Source: Clostridium gelidum (lineage in GTDB: Bacteria; Bacillota; Clostridia; Clostridiales; Clostridiaceae). From it: 64,000 nt of DNA. The position numbers were made by a program, and so were the translations under genes. The stretch lies in assembly GCF_019977655.1 (NCBI RefSeq), contig NZ_AP024849.1, positions 4,683,001 through 4,747,000 of the forward strand. The letters are read 5' to 3'. The notes under the pieces were generated by a model. It had not been told where the DNA came from. It worked only from the letters and a program-made list of their open reading frames with translations, and did no database searches. Shown in pieces: positions 1 to 8,079 of this stretch (position 1 is the stretch's first letter; each line of letters begins with the position of its first letter).

Positions 1-673
1 TTTCATAGTTAGTTCTTTTATATAGTTGCTTTAGAGCAATTTTCGGGTTTATAAAATAATTATATAATGGATCACTAATAATTGATATTGAAGAAATGTT
101 TCTCATATATTCAAGATTAAAGACTAGATCTTCTCCAAGACTCAGGTTTTTATCAAAGTATTCTTTTATCTTACTTTTTAAAAATAATTTATTCCAAGGA
201 GTGCTTATGAGCTCTTTTACGTATAAATTGCCGAAAATTTCGCCACTATTATTCATATTATTTATGAATAAATTTTCATAATTAATTACCTCATCTAGAT
301 ACCCTTCACATTTTTTATATCCACATATAACCAACTCACAGTTATTTTCTTCTGCTGTATTTATCATTCTTTCACACATATAATCAACAAGTGTATCATC
401 ACTATCAACAAATTGAATATATTTTCCGCTAGCTTTTTTTATGCCCAAATTTCTCGTTTCAGAGACCCCACTATTAGATTTTTCAAAAAATCTAATTCGC
501 TTATCTTTTTGTAAATACTCTTTACAAATCAAAGAAGATTTATCTTTTGAGCCATCATCAATTAATAATAATTCAAAGTTTGACATAGTTTGTCTAAGGA
601 TACTCTGTATACAATTATGTAAACTTTTTTCTGCTTGATAAATTGGCACAATAATTGAAAGAGTTGGTTCCAT
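1..673 (-). CDS. Glycosyltransferase family 2, 3' end missing at window edge
   Basis: Translating the minus strand from ATG 673 gives 224 open codons that run off the left edge. The N-terminus MEPTLSIIVPIYQAEKSL is the standard GT-A family 2 start. A DDGS nucleotide-binding motif lies near residues 39-42 and DSDD (the metal-binding DxD equivalent) near 90-93. A GGAGG ribosome binding site precedes the start. Such enzymes move a sugar from a nucleotide sugar to a lipid-linked acceptor at the inner face of the membrane; donor and linkage cannot be read from sequence. It is the most downstream gene visible in the exopolysaccharide locus and is separated from the next gene by a 200-bp repeat. Family certain, specificity unknown. 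Confidence 0.9.
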   Translation of the reverse strand, partial: MEPTLSIIVPIYQAEKSLHNCIQSILRQTMSNFELLLIDDGSKDKSSLICKEYLQKDKRIRFFEKSNSGVSETRNLGIKKASGKYIQFVDSDDTLVDYMCERMINTAEENNCELVICGYKKCEGYLDEVINYENLFINNMNNSGEIFGNLYVKELISTPWNKLFLKSKIKEYFDKNLSLGEDLVFNLEYMRNISSISIISDPLYNYFINPKIALKQLYKRTNYE

Positions 674-756
674 TTTATTCCTCCCTTATAAATTATATAA
701 TTTTACATTTGTTTCAATATTGAGATAAAAAATATTATTTCTTCATATTTTCTATT

Positions 757-960
757 AAGGCACATGAAAGAAAATAACAAGTCCAAAATGCCATGCATAT
801 TTTTCATCAGGCAAGGAGACTGATTGTGCTCATAGCAAGCCTATTAGTACAATCTGCCGACGCAGGATGATGGAAAATGGGCACATTAGAAAAGAGTAGC
901 TGTGCTACAATACGGAACTTTTCTCGCAGATGGACTTGTTATTTTTTTGATTGTGCCTAA
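757..960. repeat. R1 repeat copy A, 200-bp structured element
   Basis: This fills most of the 302-bp gap between two exopolysaccharide genes. The ends are imperfect inverted repeats of about 26 bp: AGGCACATGAAAGAAAATAA on the left, and the complement of a closely related sequence on the right. Inside are nested hairpins: a 10-bp stem (799-808 with 869-878), a 9-bp stem (822-830 with 846-854), and a 7-bp stem (888-894 with 918-924) enclosing GTAGC/GCTAC. No ORF or transposase is present. A second full copy lies at 2740-2943. It behaves like a miniature inverted-repeat element; mobility is inferred, not shown. Confidence 0.8.
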
Positions 961-975
961 GTAAGTATAATATAA

Positions 976-1533
976 TTAAATATTTTTAATTATCACTGCT
1001 GGACTACCTGCACAGACAACCCTACTTGGAATATTTTTAGTAACAATTGAATTTGCACCAATTATAACATGTTCTTTTATGTGTGTATTTTGCGTAACTA
1101 CTGCATTAGTGCCAATCCAAACATCTTTTTCAATATTTACTGAATTAATTATAAAACCTTGATCTTTTATAAAACCATCTTTACGATATTCATGATCATG
1201 ATCATAAATCGATACATTAGTTCCAATAATACAATTTCCTCCTAAAGTAATACTTTTAAGAGCAATTAATCTAGAATAAGTATTTATAAAAGTGCTTATA
1301 CCTAGTTCTATACTTCCACCGGAATAACATTCAAGAGTAGTAAAATCGCTTAAATAAACACCTGGTTCAATTTTAATGTAACTATTTTTATCAATTCTTA
1401 ATTTAATTCCCTTTCCAAAATATATTGGTTTAGCATTTTTATCTATTTGCAGTATTAATCTTTTTCCATATTTAATTTTAAAATACCCAATGCGTAATGC
1501 AGAAACCATCCATTTACATATTTTGGTTATCAT
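976..1533 (-). CDS. Left-handed beta-helix acyltransferase (WbbJ/maltose acetyltransferase-like)
   Basis: A 185-residue protein of the hexapeptide-repeat acyltransferase superfamily. The imperfect hexapeptide pattern (GTNVSIYDHDHEY, then GTNAVV, GANSIV) starts about one third of the way in, and the His-rich DHDHEY segment is where the catalytic His lies in this family. It ends in the typical AGSPAVIIKNI loop. The start at 1533 is chosen because AAGGAGG (1547-1553) lies 12 bases upstream; an in-frame ATG at 1566 has no such site. It probably O-acetylates an exopolysaccharide repeat unit using acetyl-CoA, an inference from family and from the glycosyltransferases around it. An R1 repeat begins 15 bases after the stop codon. 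Confidence 0.82.
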   Translation of the reverse strand: MITKICKWMVSALRIGYFKIKYGKRLILQIDKNAKPIYFGKGIKLRIDKNSYIKIEPGVYLSDFTTLECYSGGSIELGISTFINTYSRLIALKSITLGGNCIIGTNVSIYDHDHEYRKDGFIKDQGFIINSVNIEKDVWIGTNAVVTQNTHIKEHVIIGANSIVTKNIPSRVVCAGSPAVIIKNI

Positions 1534-1617
1534 TAATAAATAAAGCCTCCTTGAATTAATTCTCATACAAATAATTTTAAATACTTTTTTCCATTTCTCT
1601 GTTGTATCCCATTAATT

Positions 1618-2709
1618 TCACTTTATCAAATCATTGTAAAAGTTTCTATATTTATCAATAAATCTTTCATATGTAAATTTATTAATATAGGTTTCTAATG
1701 CTCTTTTTTCCATTTGTTTTTTCATTCCATCATTTCTATATAACCTTAAAACTGCTTCTGCAATCTCATTTTCACTTCTTGAATTTATCAAGATTCCATT
1801 AAACCCATTCTCAACTATTTCCCCTGTTCCATCTACATCTGTTGCAACTATAGTCTTTCCTTGCATAAATGTTTCTATAGGGGTTAATGGTAGCCCTTCC
1901 CACAATGAAGATAATACTACTAAATCTAAATGATTAATAACATTAGTAATATCATCTCTATATCCCAAAAAAATTATACTATCTTCTATATTTATTTTTT
2001 TTGTTAAGCATTCTAACTCTTCTCGCAACTCTCCATCTCCAACAATAACAAATCTGATTTTATGCTCTTTTTCAATTATTTGAGGAATTGATTTTATAAA
2101 ATATTCCATACCTTTTTGCTTTGATAATCTACCTATATTACCAACTATGTAAAATCCATTTTCCTTTAAGGTTGATAATTCTTCTATTACTTTTTGGCAA
2201 GTATTTTTTTCCTGTTTTATGCCATTATATATTACTTTAACATTACTATTTTTAATTTTATAAAAATCAACTAAGTTTTCTTTTACTTTTTCTCCTACAG
2301 CTATTATTTCAACATTTTTTAATGCTAATTTTGTAAACATCTTTTTATCATTAAAAGTATTATGTGCTGTATGAACAACTTTAACTTTTATTAACTTTGC
2401 AACTATATTTGTATAGAACGTTCCCATTCTGTGATGGCTATGTACAATATCTATATCTTCACTTTTTATTATTTTGATTAATTCAATTATGGTTTTTAGA
2501 ATCACAATTGGATTCTTATTCTCAAAATCACTTATTTTATAATGAGTGATTCCACTTTTATTTAATACGTCCTCATGTAACCCACCTCTTGATGCAACAA
2601 CAATCTTATTAAAGTCATCTTTCAATCCTTCACATAACTGTAAAATAACTTTTTCTGTTCCACCTAGTCCCATAGTTCGAGTCAAATATAGAATATTTTT
2701 GTTACACAT
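1618..2709 (-). CDS. Glycosyltransferase family 4 (GT-B)
   Basis: A 363-residue GT-B glycosyltransferase. The N-terminal domain opens with a GLGGTEKVILQL loop, the HSHHR and HTAHN segments fit the acceptor-side Rossmann fold, and the C-terminal domain carries VGNIGRLSKQKG and the nucleotide-sugar binding E-x7-E region EGLPLTPIE. The open frame extends to 2790, but the first 27 codons of that longer frame lie mostly in the R1 repeat. ATG 2709 has a GAGGG ribosome binding site and begins with the family-typical MCNKNILYLTRTMG, so it is the preferred start. It sits between two acyltransferases in the exopolysaccharide operon. Donor sugar unknown. Confidence 0.88.
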   Translation of the reverse strand: MCNKNILYLTRTMGLGGTEKVILQLCEGLKDDFNKIVVASRGGLHEDVLNKSGITHYKISDFENKNPIVILKTIIELIKIIKSEDIDIVHSHHRMGTFYTNIVAKLIKVKVVHTAHNTFNDKKMFTKLALKNVEIIAVGEKVKENLVDFYKIKNSNVKVIYNGIKQEKNTCQKVIEELSTLKENGFYIVGNIGRLSKQKGMEYFIKSIPQIIEKEHKIRFVIVGDGELREELECLTKKINIEDSIIFLGYRDDITNVINHLDLVVLSSLWEGLPLTPIETFMQGKTIVATDVDGTGEIVENGFNGILINSRSENEIAEAVLRLYRNDGMKKQMEKRALETYINKFTYERFIDKYRNFYNDLIK

Positions 2710-2739
2710 AGCAACACCCTCTTTAAAACTTTTTAATTT

Positions 2740-2943
2740 AGGCACATGAAAATAAATAACAGGTCCGAAACTGCCATGAATATTTTTCATCAGGCAAGGA
2801 AGTAAAGTGCTATCATATCGGGCCTATTATGGCATTTTGCTGACGCAGGATGATGGAAAATGGGCACATTAGAAAAGAGTAGCTGTGCTACACTACGGAA
2901 CTTTTCTGGCAGATGGACTTGCTATTTTTTTGATTGTGCCTTA
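2740..2943. repeat. R1 repeat copy B, direct copy of 757-960
   Basis: Same orientation and nearly the same length as copy A. The right half (about 100 bp, from the GACGCAGG segment to the end) differs from copy A at three positions only, while the left half has diverged but keeps the same stems: the inner stem here is AAAGTGCTA (2804-2812) with TATGGCATTTT (2828-2838). The right end (AGGCACA on the minus strand) directly follows the TAA stop codon of the acetyltransferase gene at 2941-2943. The left end lies 31 bases upstream of the glycosyltransferase start at 2709. Confidence 0.8.
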
Positions 2944-3438
2944 TCTTTCTATAATACGCTGCACGCAAACAACTGTAGTATTATTCTTAATACTTTTGGT
3001 AATAACTGCATTTGCACCTATTCTACAATTATCCCCAATAGCTATATCACCTATTACTTTTCCACCTGCTGCAATGTAAACATAATTCCCAATTTTCGGT
3101 GCCTTATTAATTTCTTTATGCTCATTAACACCTATTGTAGTTTGATTAAATATAGTGCAATGCTCACCTATAATTGCTGTTTCAGCTATAACTATATCTT
3201 TAGGGTGTACTATTCTTAGTCCCTTTGCAATTTTAGCTTTATACGGAATCTCTACGCCAAAAATCACGTCAGCAAATACTTTTTGTAATATTTTCAACAA
3301 TATTAATGGTACTTTTTTTATAGATTTGGGTATGTTTGAATAGTATAAACTATTTGCACTTCTATAAAACATCAATATAATTATAGGTGTAAGCCTCCTA
3401 TCATTTACCTTTATGTCTTCCTTTAATGCTTCAAACAT
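2941..3438 (-). CDS. Serine acetyltransferase-like hexapeptide O-acetyltransferase
   Basis: A 165-residue protein resembling the C-terminal part of serine acetyltransferase (CysE) and the EpsC-type acetyltransferases of polysaccharide loci. A short helical N-terminus is followed by left-handed beta-helix repeats: GLRIVHPKDIVIAE, GEHCTIFNQTTIGVNEH, GNYVYIAAGGKVIGD and GDNCRIGANAVIT. It is much shorter than housekeeping CysE (about 230-270 residues), and the locus contains no cysteine genes, so sugar O-acetylation is the likelier role. The start has AAGGAGATACTAT just upstream. The stop codon abuts the terminus of R1 copy B. Confidence 0.8.
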   Translation of the reverse strand: MFEALKEDIKVNDRRLTPIIILMFYRSANSLYYSNIPKSIKKVPLILLKILQKVFADVIFGVEIPYKAKIAKGLRIVHPKDIVIAETAIIGEHCTIFNQTTIGVNEHKEINKAPKIGNYVYIAAGGKVIGDIAIGDNCRIGANAVITKSIKNNTTVVCVQRIIER

Positions 3439-3449
3439 ATAGTATCTCC

Positions 3450-4193
3450 TTAATATTTAAATATTATTTTAATAATTTTCAAGTCATCAATTAAATATCT
3501 TTTAAACATTCTTTTAGGCTGTTTACATAATCTATAAAACCATTCAAATCCACATTTTTGCATAAATTTAGGTGCTCTTTCTATATTTCCTGCTTCAAAA
3601 TCTATACTAGCACCTATAGCTAATGATACCGGTACATTTAATCTCTTATTATATTTATATATAAATTTTTCTTGTTTAGGAGCTCCGAGCCCTATTGCTA
3701 AAATATCTGGTTTTACTTCATTTATAATTTTTATGATTTTTTCAATTTCATCTTCTTTTTTTTCAAAACCATAACTAGGTGAATATGATCCAACAATATT
3801 TAATCCACTAAACTTTTCTTTCAAATTTTCAGCTGCTTTTGCTGCAACACCTTCTGCTGCTCCAAGTAAAAACATACTGTATGATTTTTTAGCTGCTAAT
3901 TCACACACTCTAGGAAATAAATCTGATCCTGATACTTTTTCTTTTATTGGTGTAAACTTCATTTTTGATATCCATATTAATGGCATACCATCTGTTAAAA
4001 TCAAATCTGCATTTTTGTATACTTCTTTAAATTCCTCGTCTTTTTCTAGTTTAACTATATGATCTACATTAGGTGTAACCACATAACTAGATTTTCTATT
4101 TACCACTAGTTTATCTATTTCTTCTATAGCTTCTGACATTGATAAATTATCTATTTCTGTATTAAGAAATTTTATCCTACTCATTTGAATCAC
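3450..4193 (-). CDS. WecG/TagA/CpsF family glycosyltransferase
   Basis: A 247-residue member of the GT26 family, which transfers N-acetylmannosamine, N-acetylmannosaminuronate or glucose onto an undecaprenyl-PP-sugar. Conserved segments are visible: VVTPNVDHIV near residues 38-47, LTDGMPLIW in the middle and GLGAPKQEKFI near residue 170, then the basic C-terminal region GFEWFYRLCKQPKRM typical of membrane-associated members. The frame opens at GTG 4193, and ATG 4184 three codons later is an equally good start; neither has a strong ribosome binding site. It follows the guanylyltransferase gene in the same direction, so it probably adds the second sugar after the priming transferase. Exact sugar unknown. 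Confidence 0.9.
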   Translation of the reverse strand: MIQMSRIKFLNTEIDNLSMSEAIEEIDKLVVNRKSSYVVTPNVDHIVKLEKDEEFKEVYKNADLILTDGMPLIWISKMKFTPIKEKVSGSDLFPRVCELAAKKSYSMFLLGAAEGVAAKAAENLKEKFSGLNIVGSYSPSYGFEKKEDEIEKIIKIINEVKPDILAIGLGAPKQEKFIYKYNKRLNVPVSLAIGASIDFEAGNIERAPKFMQKCGFEWFYRLCKQPKRMFKRYLIDDLKIIKIIFKY

Positions 4194-4268
4194 AACGCTT
4201 TCTTTCTCTATACTCTATGAATTCGTCTTTTAAATTCCGGTTAATTTTACAACAAATTCATATTTGTA

Positions 4269-5315
4269 TTAAATAACATTTTTATAATCACGTAGATTCT
4301 CCATATAATCCTTGTTAATTATATAAATGCTATCCTCAGTTTCCAATGTCATAACATCTTCTATTCCAATCATAACTATTTTCTTCCCAGTATTGATAGA
4401 TATATTAGATTTAGATTCAATTACTGTTGTATTACCCTCAAGTATATTATTATCAATATCTTTTTCTTTATACCTCTCTACTGATTTCCAAGTTCCAATA
4501 TCATCCCATCCAATGTTACTTGGAACAACATATATGTTTTTTGATTTTTCTAATATTGCATAGTCAATTGATATGACTTCTGTTTTGTTATAGTTATCAT
4601 TTATTATTTTTTGTAAGAGTTCTTCCTGTGCAAATTCTATTTCATGTAAAGCTTCATATGTTTGTGGCGAATATTTTTTTATTTCATTAATTATATTGGA
4701 AACTTTCCATAAAAACATTCCACCATTCCAAAGATATGAATCATCTTCTAGATATTTCTTAGCGTTCTCTTCATTTGGCTTTTCAACAAATCTATCAACT
4801 TTAAAAATATTAAACTTATGGTTTGACTCTATGTTATTAGAATATTTTATATAACCATATCCTGTTTCTGGTCTATCTGGTTTCATTCCCAGTGTTATTA
4901 TTGCTTCTTCATTATTTTCTAAGAAGTTATTTGCTCTATTTACTATATTTCTAAATTCATCTTCATCATTTATTAAATGGTCAGAAGGGAGTACTATCAT
5001 ATTTGCATCATTATAATATCTTTTTATAACAAATGCTGATAATGCAATACAAGGAGCTGTATTTCTTCCCTCTGGCTCTATTATTATATTTTTTTCTAGC
5101 AATTCTGGTAGTTGTTCTTTTACTAAGCCTACATATATTGCTGCAGTGCAAACAAATATTCTTTCCATTGGTATAATAGATTTAATTCTATTTACAGTCA
5201 TTTGTATCATGGTGTCTTCACCTAATAAACTTAAAAACTGTTTAGGTTTTTCCTCTGTTGATAAAGGCCAAAATCTTGTTCCTTTCCCTCCAGCCATTAT
5301 TAAAGCACAAATCAT
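4269..5315 (-). CDS. manC: Mannose-1-phosphate guanylyltransferase
   Basis: A 348-residue nucleotidyltransferase converting mannose-1-phosphate and GTP to GDP-mannose in the cytoplasm. The signature GGKGTRFWP lies at residues 9-17, EEKPKQF follows, and the FVEKPN motif is in the middle. It lacks the C-terminal phosphomannose isomerase domain of the longer bifunctional enzymes, so that step must be encoded elsewhere. The start is supported by GAGGGGG nine bases upstream. Its place between the priming transferase and further glycosyltransferases implies mannose, or a GDP-mannose-derived sugar, in the polymer. Confidence 0.92.
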   Translation of the reverse strand: MICALIMAGGKGTRFWPLSTEEKPKQFLSLLGEDTMIQMTVNRIKSIIPMERIFVCTAAIYVGLVKEQLPELLEKNIIIEPEGRNTAPCIALSAFVIKRYYNDANMIVLPSDHLINDEDEFRNIVNRANNFLENNEEAIITLGMKPDRPETGYGYIKYSNNIESNHKFNIFKVDRFVEKPNEENAKKYLEDDSYLWNGGMFLWKVSNIINEIKKYSPQTYEALHEIEFAQEELLQKIINDNYNKTEVISIDYAILEKSKNIYVVPSNIGWDDIGTWKSVERYKEKDIDNNILEGNTTVIESKSNISINTGKKIVMIGIEDVMTLETEDSIYIINKDYMENLRDYKNVI

Positions 5316-5388
5316 TGATTTACCCCCTCATTTAATAAGTTTCTAGATTATTTTTGCTAGAACTTGTCCATTTACATTACGCTCTTTT

Positions 5389-6051
5389 CTAGCTAGCATG
5401 CTCGTCCCCAAAAAGAATAAAAAATGTTTTATATATCAATTTTATATCAACTAAAGTACTTCTTTCTTCTACATATTTAAGATCAAGTTCCATCCATTCT
5501 TTAAACTCAATATCATTTCTTCCTGATACTTGCCAATAGCACGTAAGCCCTGGTTTAACTTCTAATCTTTTCTTCATCCATTTTTCAAACTTCATAACTT
5601 CACTTGGAAGTGACGGTCTTGGTCCTACAAGACTCATTTCACCTTTTAATATATTCACTAATTGAGGAAGTTCATCTATACTTGTCTTTCTTATGAATTT
5701 ACCAATTTTAGTTACTCTAGGATCTTCTTTCATTTTAAACATTGGACCATCCATTTCATTTTTATCTGTTAATTTTTCTTTTAATTTTTCTGCATTTTGC
5801 ACCATAGACCTAAACTTGTACATATTAAATTTTAATCCATTTTCTCCAACTCTTTCCTGCATAAAAACTATTGATCCTTTTGATTCAATTTTAATTGCAA
5901 ATGCTACTATAAATAATACTGGACTTAATGCTATAAGTCCTATTAGTGAACATACTATGTCCATAATTCTCTTAAAAAAACAATATCCTCTTCTCATTTT
6001 AATTTGTTCCGTGAGCAAAACTTCTCTTCGTTGTAAATTCATTTGCTGCAT
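5389..6051 (-). CDS. Undecaprenyl-phosphate sugar phosphotransferase (priming enzyme)
   Basis: A 220-residue bacterial sugar transferase of the short (WbaP/WcaJ C-terminal domain-like) type. One membrane-embedded hydrophobic segment lies at residues 26-53, followed by the conserved cytoplasmic catalytic region: MYKFRSM, TKIGKFIRKTSIDELPQ with the catalytic-type Asp-Glu pair, GEMSLVGPRPSLP, and KPGLTCYWQVSGRND. It transfers a sugar-1-phosphate to undecaprenyl phosphate and so starts each polysaccharide repeat unit. AGGGGGT precedes ATG 6051. It is the first gene after the terminator that closes the kinase/phosphatase module, so it probably has its own promoter in the 490-bp gap upstream. Confidence 0.92.
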   Translation of the reverse strand: MQQMNLQRREVLLTEQIKMRRGYCFFKRIMDIVCSLIGLIALSPVLFIVAFAIKIESKGSIVFMQERVGENGLKFNMYKFRSMVQNAEKLKEKLTDKNEMDGPMFKMKEDPRVTKIGKFIRKTSIDELPQLVNILKGEMSLVGPRPSLPSEVMKFEKWMKKRLEVKPGLTCYWQVSGRNDIEFKEWMELDLKYVEERSTLVDIKLIYKTFFILFGDEHAS

Positions 6052-6474
6052 GTATATACCCCCTAAGATTTTTTGCTTACCATAATATTACTTAATTTTA
6101 TTTGTTTTTCATATTATATATATCATTTGATTAATAATTAAGTATATTTATGTCGTAATTTATTATAACATAGTATAAAGTATATTTTTATTTGAAACTT
6201 TTTGTTTTTTTTGTATAATATGTATTTTGTATTTCTTTTTATTATGATTAAATTGTAATAGTTTATTACGATTTAAATGCTTAAAGTATAAATATAACAA
6301 ATAATATTTATTGATATGAACACTTAAAATATAAAACAAAGGTATCTTTTGATTTTTTTTATTAAATAGAAATAATGCTCTTTTTCAAGCAATAGACAGG
6401 CTATGTATTAAGATACAGAAACTTTCTTAAATCATATATAATTTAATAATTGAACATTAAAGATATATAATATA
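6052..6474. other. AT-rich gap upstream of the priming transferase
   Basis: About 420 bp with no gene. It is very AT-rich and must hold the start signals for the downstream half of the exopolysaccharide locus, because a terminator closes the gene before it. Several TATAAT-like hexamers occur on the minus strand (for example TATAAT at 6163-6168 and TATACT nearby), but no convincing paired -35 box was seen. No riboswitch or known leader motif was recognised. Confidence 0.5.
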
Positions 6475-6525
6475 AAAAATAGTTATATCAAAATAACTTT
6501 ATATTATCTTGATATAACTATTTTT
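6475..6525 (-). terminator. Rho-independent terminator after the PHP phosphatase gene
   Basis: A perfect 17-bp stem (6475-6491 with 6509-6525) with a 17-base loop. On the minus strand it ends in a run of T, 16 bases after the stop codon of the gene at 6542. It separates the control module (Wzz, kinase, phosphatase) from the biosynthetic genes. Confidence 0.88.
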
Positions 6526-6541
6526 AATTTATTACTTAAAT

Positions 6542-7309
6542 CTACTTTTTTAAAAATGAAAATATTGATTTCTTTTCTTTAATTCTTTCTCCTAAAAAGT
6601 CAATATGTTCATTATTTAGAATTTTTTTTGAACTTTGTGTAAATATTTCTTCAATACTATTATATTTATTGGCTAATCTAATTGCATTTGATAATCCTGT
6701 ATTTCTGTTTTTAGTATTATGAGCATCTGATCCAATGAAATTATATATTCCATTCTCTAAAAGAATTTCCGCAGTCTTTTTTACATCTGATCCAAATTTT
6801 CCTTCTATACTGCCAGTATTCATTTGAAATAAATATCCTTCATTAATGAATTTATTAATATATATAGGTTTTTCTATAATAATCTTATATCTTTCAGGAT
6901 GAGCTATTATTGGTGTTATATTCCTAATTTGAAGTTCATAGATTATATCACATATATTATCATCAAGCTTTCTCATTGGAAATTCAATTAGCATATATCT
7001 GGAATCATTTAAGGTTCCTATTTTTCCTTCTATATAATTTTGTATTATATTTTCAGTGTAATATATTTCTTGTCCGCTGTATACTTTTATGTTTAATCCT
7101 TCATTACTTATAATAGAATTAATTTCTTTAACAAATGCTTTCACGTCTGAGATTATAGATTCGCCATATTCTAATAGATAATGTGGCGTCGCTATTATTT
7201 CTTTAGTACCATCTCTTTCTGCATTCTTTAGCATTTCCAAAGTCATTTCCATATTTTTAGGTCCATCATCAATACCTGCTATTATATGTGAATGAATATC
7301 TACTATCAT
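6542..7309 (-). CDS. CpsB/CapC-type PHP-family protein tyrosine phosphatase
   Basis: A 255-residue metal-dependent phosphatase of the PHP superfamily. Metal ligand motifs are visible in order: DIHSHIIAGIDDGP at the N-terminus, EIIATPHY, IIAHPERY and the C-terminal GSDAHN. In Gram-positive polysaccharide loci this enzyme dephosphorylates the BY-kinase encoded just upstream and so sets polymer amount and length. The start at 7309 has GGGAG seven bases upstream; an in-frame ATG four codons earlier has none. It is the last gene of a three-gene module ending in a strong terminator. Confidence 0.92.
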   Translation of the reverse strand: MIVDIHSHIIAGIDDGPKNMEMTLEMLKNAERDGTKEIIATPHYLLEYGESIISDVKAFVKEINSIISNEGLNIKVYSGQEIYYTENIIQNYIEGKIGTLNDSRYMLIEFPMRKLDDNICDIIYELQIRNITPIIAHPERYKIIIEKPIYINKFINEGYLFQMNTGSIEGKFGSDVKKTAEILLENGIYNFIGSDAHNTKNRNTGLSNAIRLANKYNSIEEIFTQSSKKILNNEHIDFLGERIKEKKSIFSFLKK

Positions 7310-7336
7310 ATTTACTCCCATTTAATTATTAATTTA

Positions 7337-8065
7337 TTATTTTTCATCTTTCTCTCTATTATCATCACTTCCATAATAATAGTAATACTTTCCTCTAGTA
7401 TTTTCAATTGCATGTAAAACAGTACCTATTATATTTGCTCCTACTTTAGTCAAAAGATTCTTAGCTTCAATTACTGATTCTTTATTAGTTCTTGCAGCTC
7501 TTATAACAAGTATAGTTCCATCTGTTTTTGTAGAAAGAATTTGAGCATCTGTAACTGCCTTAAGTGGAGCACTATCTAAAATAATTATGTCATACTTTTC
7601 TTTTAATTCTTCTATTAATGTAGTCATTGCACTTGATGATAACATTTCTGATGGATTGGGTGGAATTTTGCCTGATGGCAATACATCTAGGTTTTCATTA
7701 CGTCTTTGTATTGCTTCTTCTAAACGTTCTTTCCCTATAAGCACTTCTGAAAGTCCTATTAAATTAGACATTTGAAAATTCTTATGCACTGAAGGTTTCC
7801 TTAAATCACAATCCACTATTATAACCTTTTTTTCATTTTGAGCAAAACATAAAGCAAGATTTCCTGCTACTGTAGATTTTCCTTCTGCTGCTTCTGCACT
7901 TGTAACTACTATTGTTTTTATTTGCTTATCAAATGATGAATATTGTATATTAGTTCTTAAAGTTCTATACGCCTCTGATGCTATTGATTTTGGTTTTTTC
8001 TCAACTATGAAACCGTTATATTGCTGCACTTTAACTGCTCTTTCCATTTTTCTTGATCCAAACAT
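7337..8065 (-). CDS. CpsD/CapB-type BY-kinase (tyrosine autokinase)
   Basis: A 242-residue cytoplasmic kinase of the P-loop MinD/ParA-like bacterial tyrosine kinase family. Walker A SAEAAEGKST is at residues 56-65, Walker A' VIIVDCDLRKP at 81-91 and Walker B IIILDSAP near 160. The C-terminal tyrosine cluster (five consecutive Tyr in GKYYYYYG) is the autophosphorylation site. It needs the membrane activator encoded immediately upstream (14-bp gap) and is opposed by the PHP phosphatase downstream. AAGGGGATAATATAA precedes the start. The tyrosine-rich tail makes the assignment secure. Confidence 0.94.
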   Translation of the reverse strand: MFGSRKMERAVKVQQYNGFIVEKKPKSIASEAYRTLRTNIQYSSFDKQIKTIVVTSAEAAEGKSTVAGNLALCFAQNEKKVIIVDCDLRKPSVHKNFQMSNLIGLSEVLIGKERLEEAIQRRNENLDVLPSGKIPPNPSEMLSSSAMTTLIEELKEKYDIIILDSAPLKAVTDAQILSTKTDGTILVIRAARTNKESVIEAKNLLTKVGANIIGTVLHAIENTRGKYYYYYGSDDNREKDEK

Positions 8066-8079
8066 TTATATTATCCCCT

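Noticed and set aside
757..2943. IS element or composite transposon formed by the two R1 copies
   Set aside because: Neither copy encodes a transposase and the intervening genes are ordinary polysaccharide genes; duplicated target sites could not be shown.
2860..3219. 119-codon plus-strand frame
   Set aside because: Its first part is R1 copy B and the rest is the reverse complement of the hexapeptide acetyltransferase gene.
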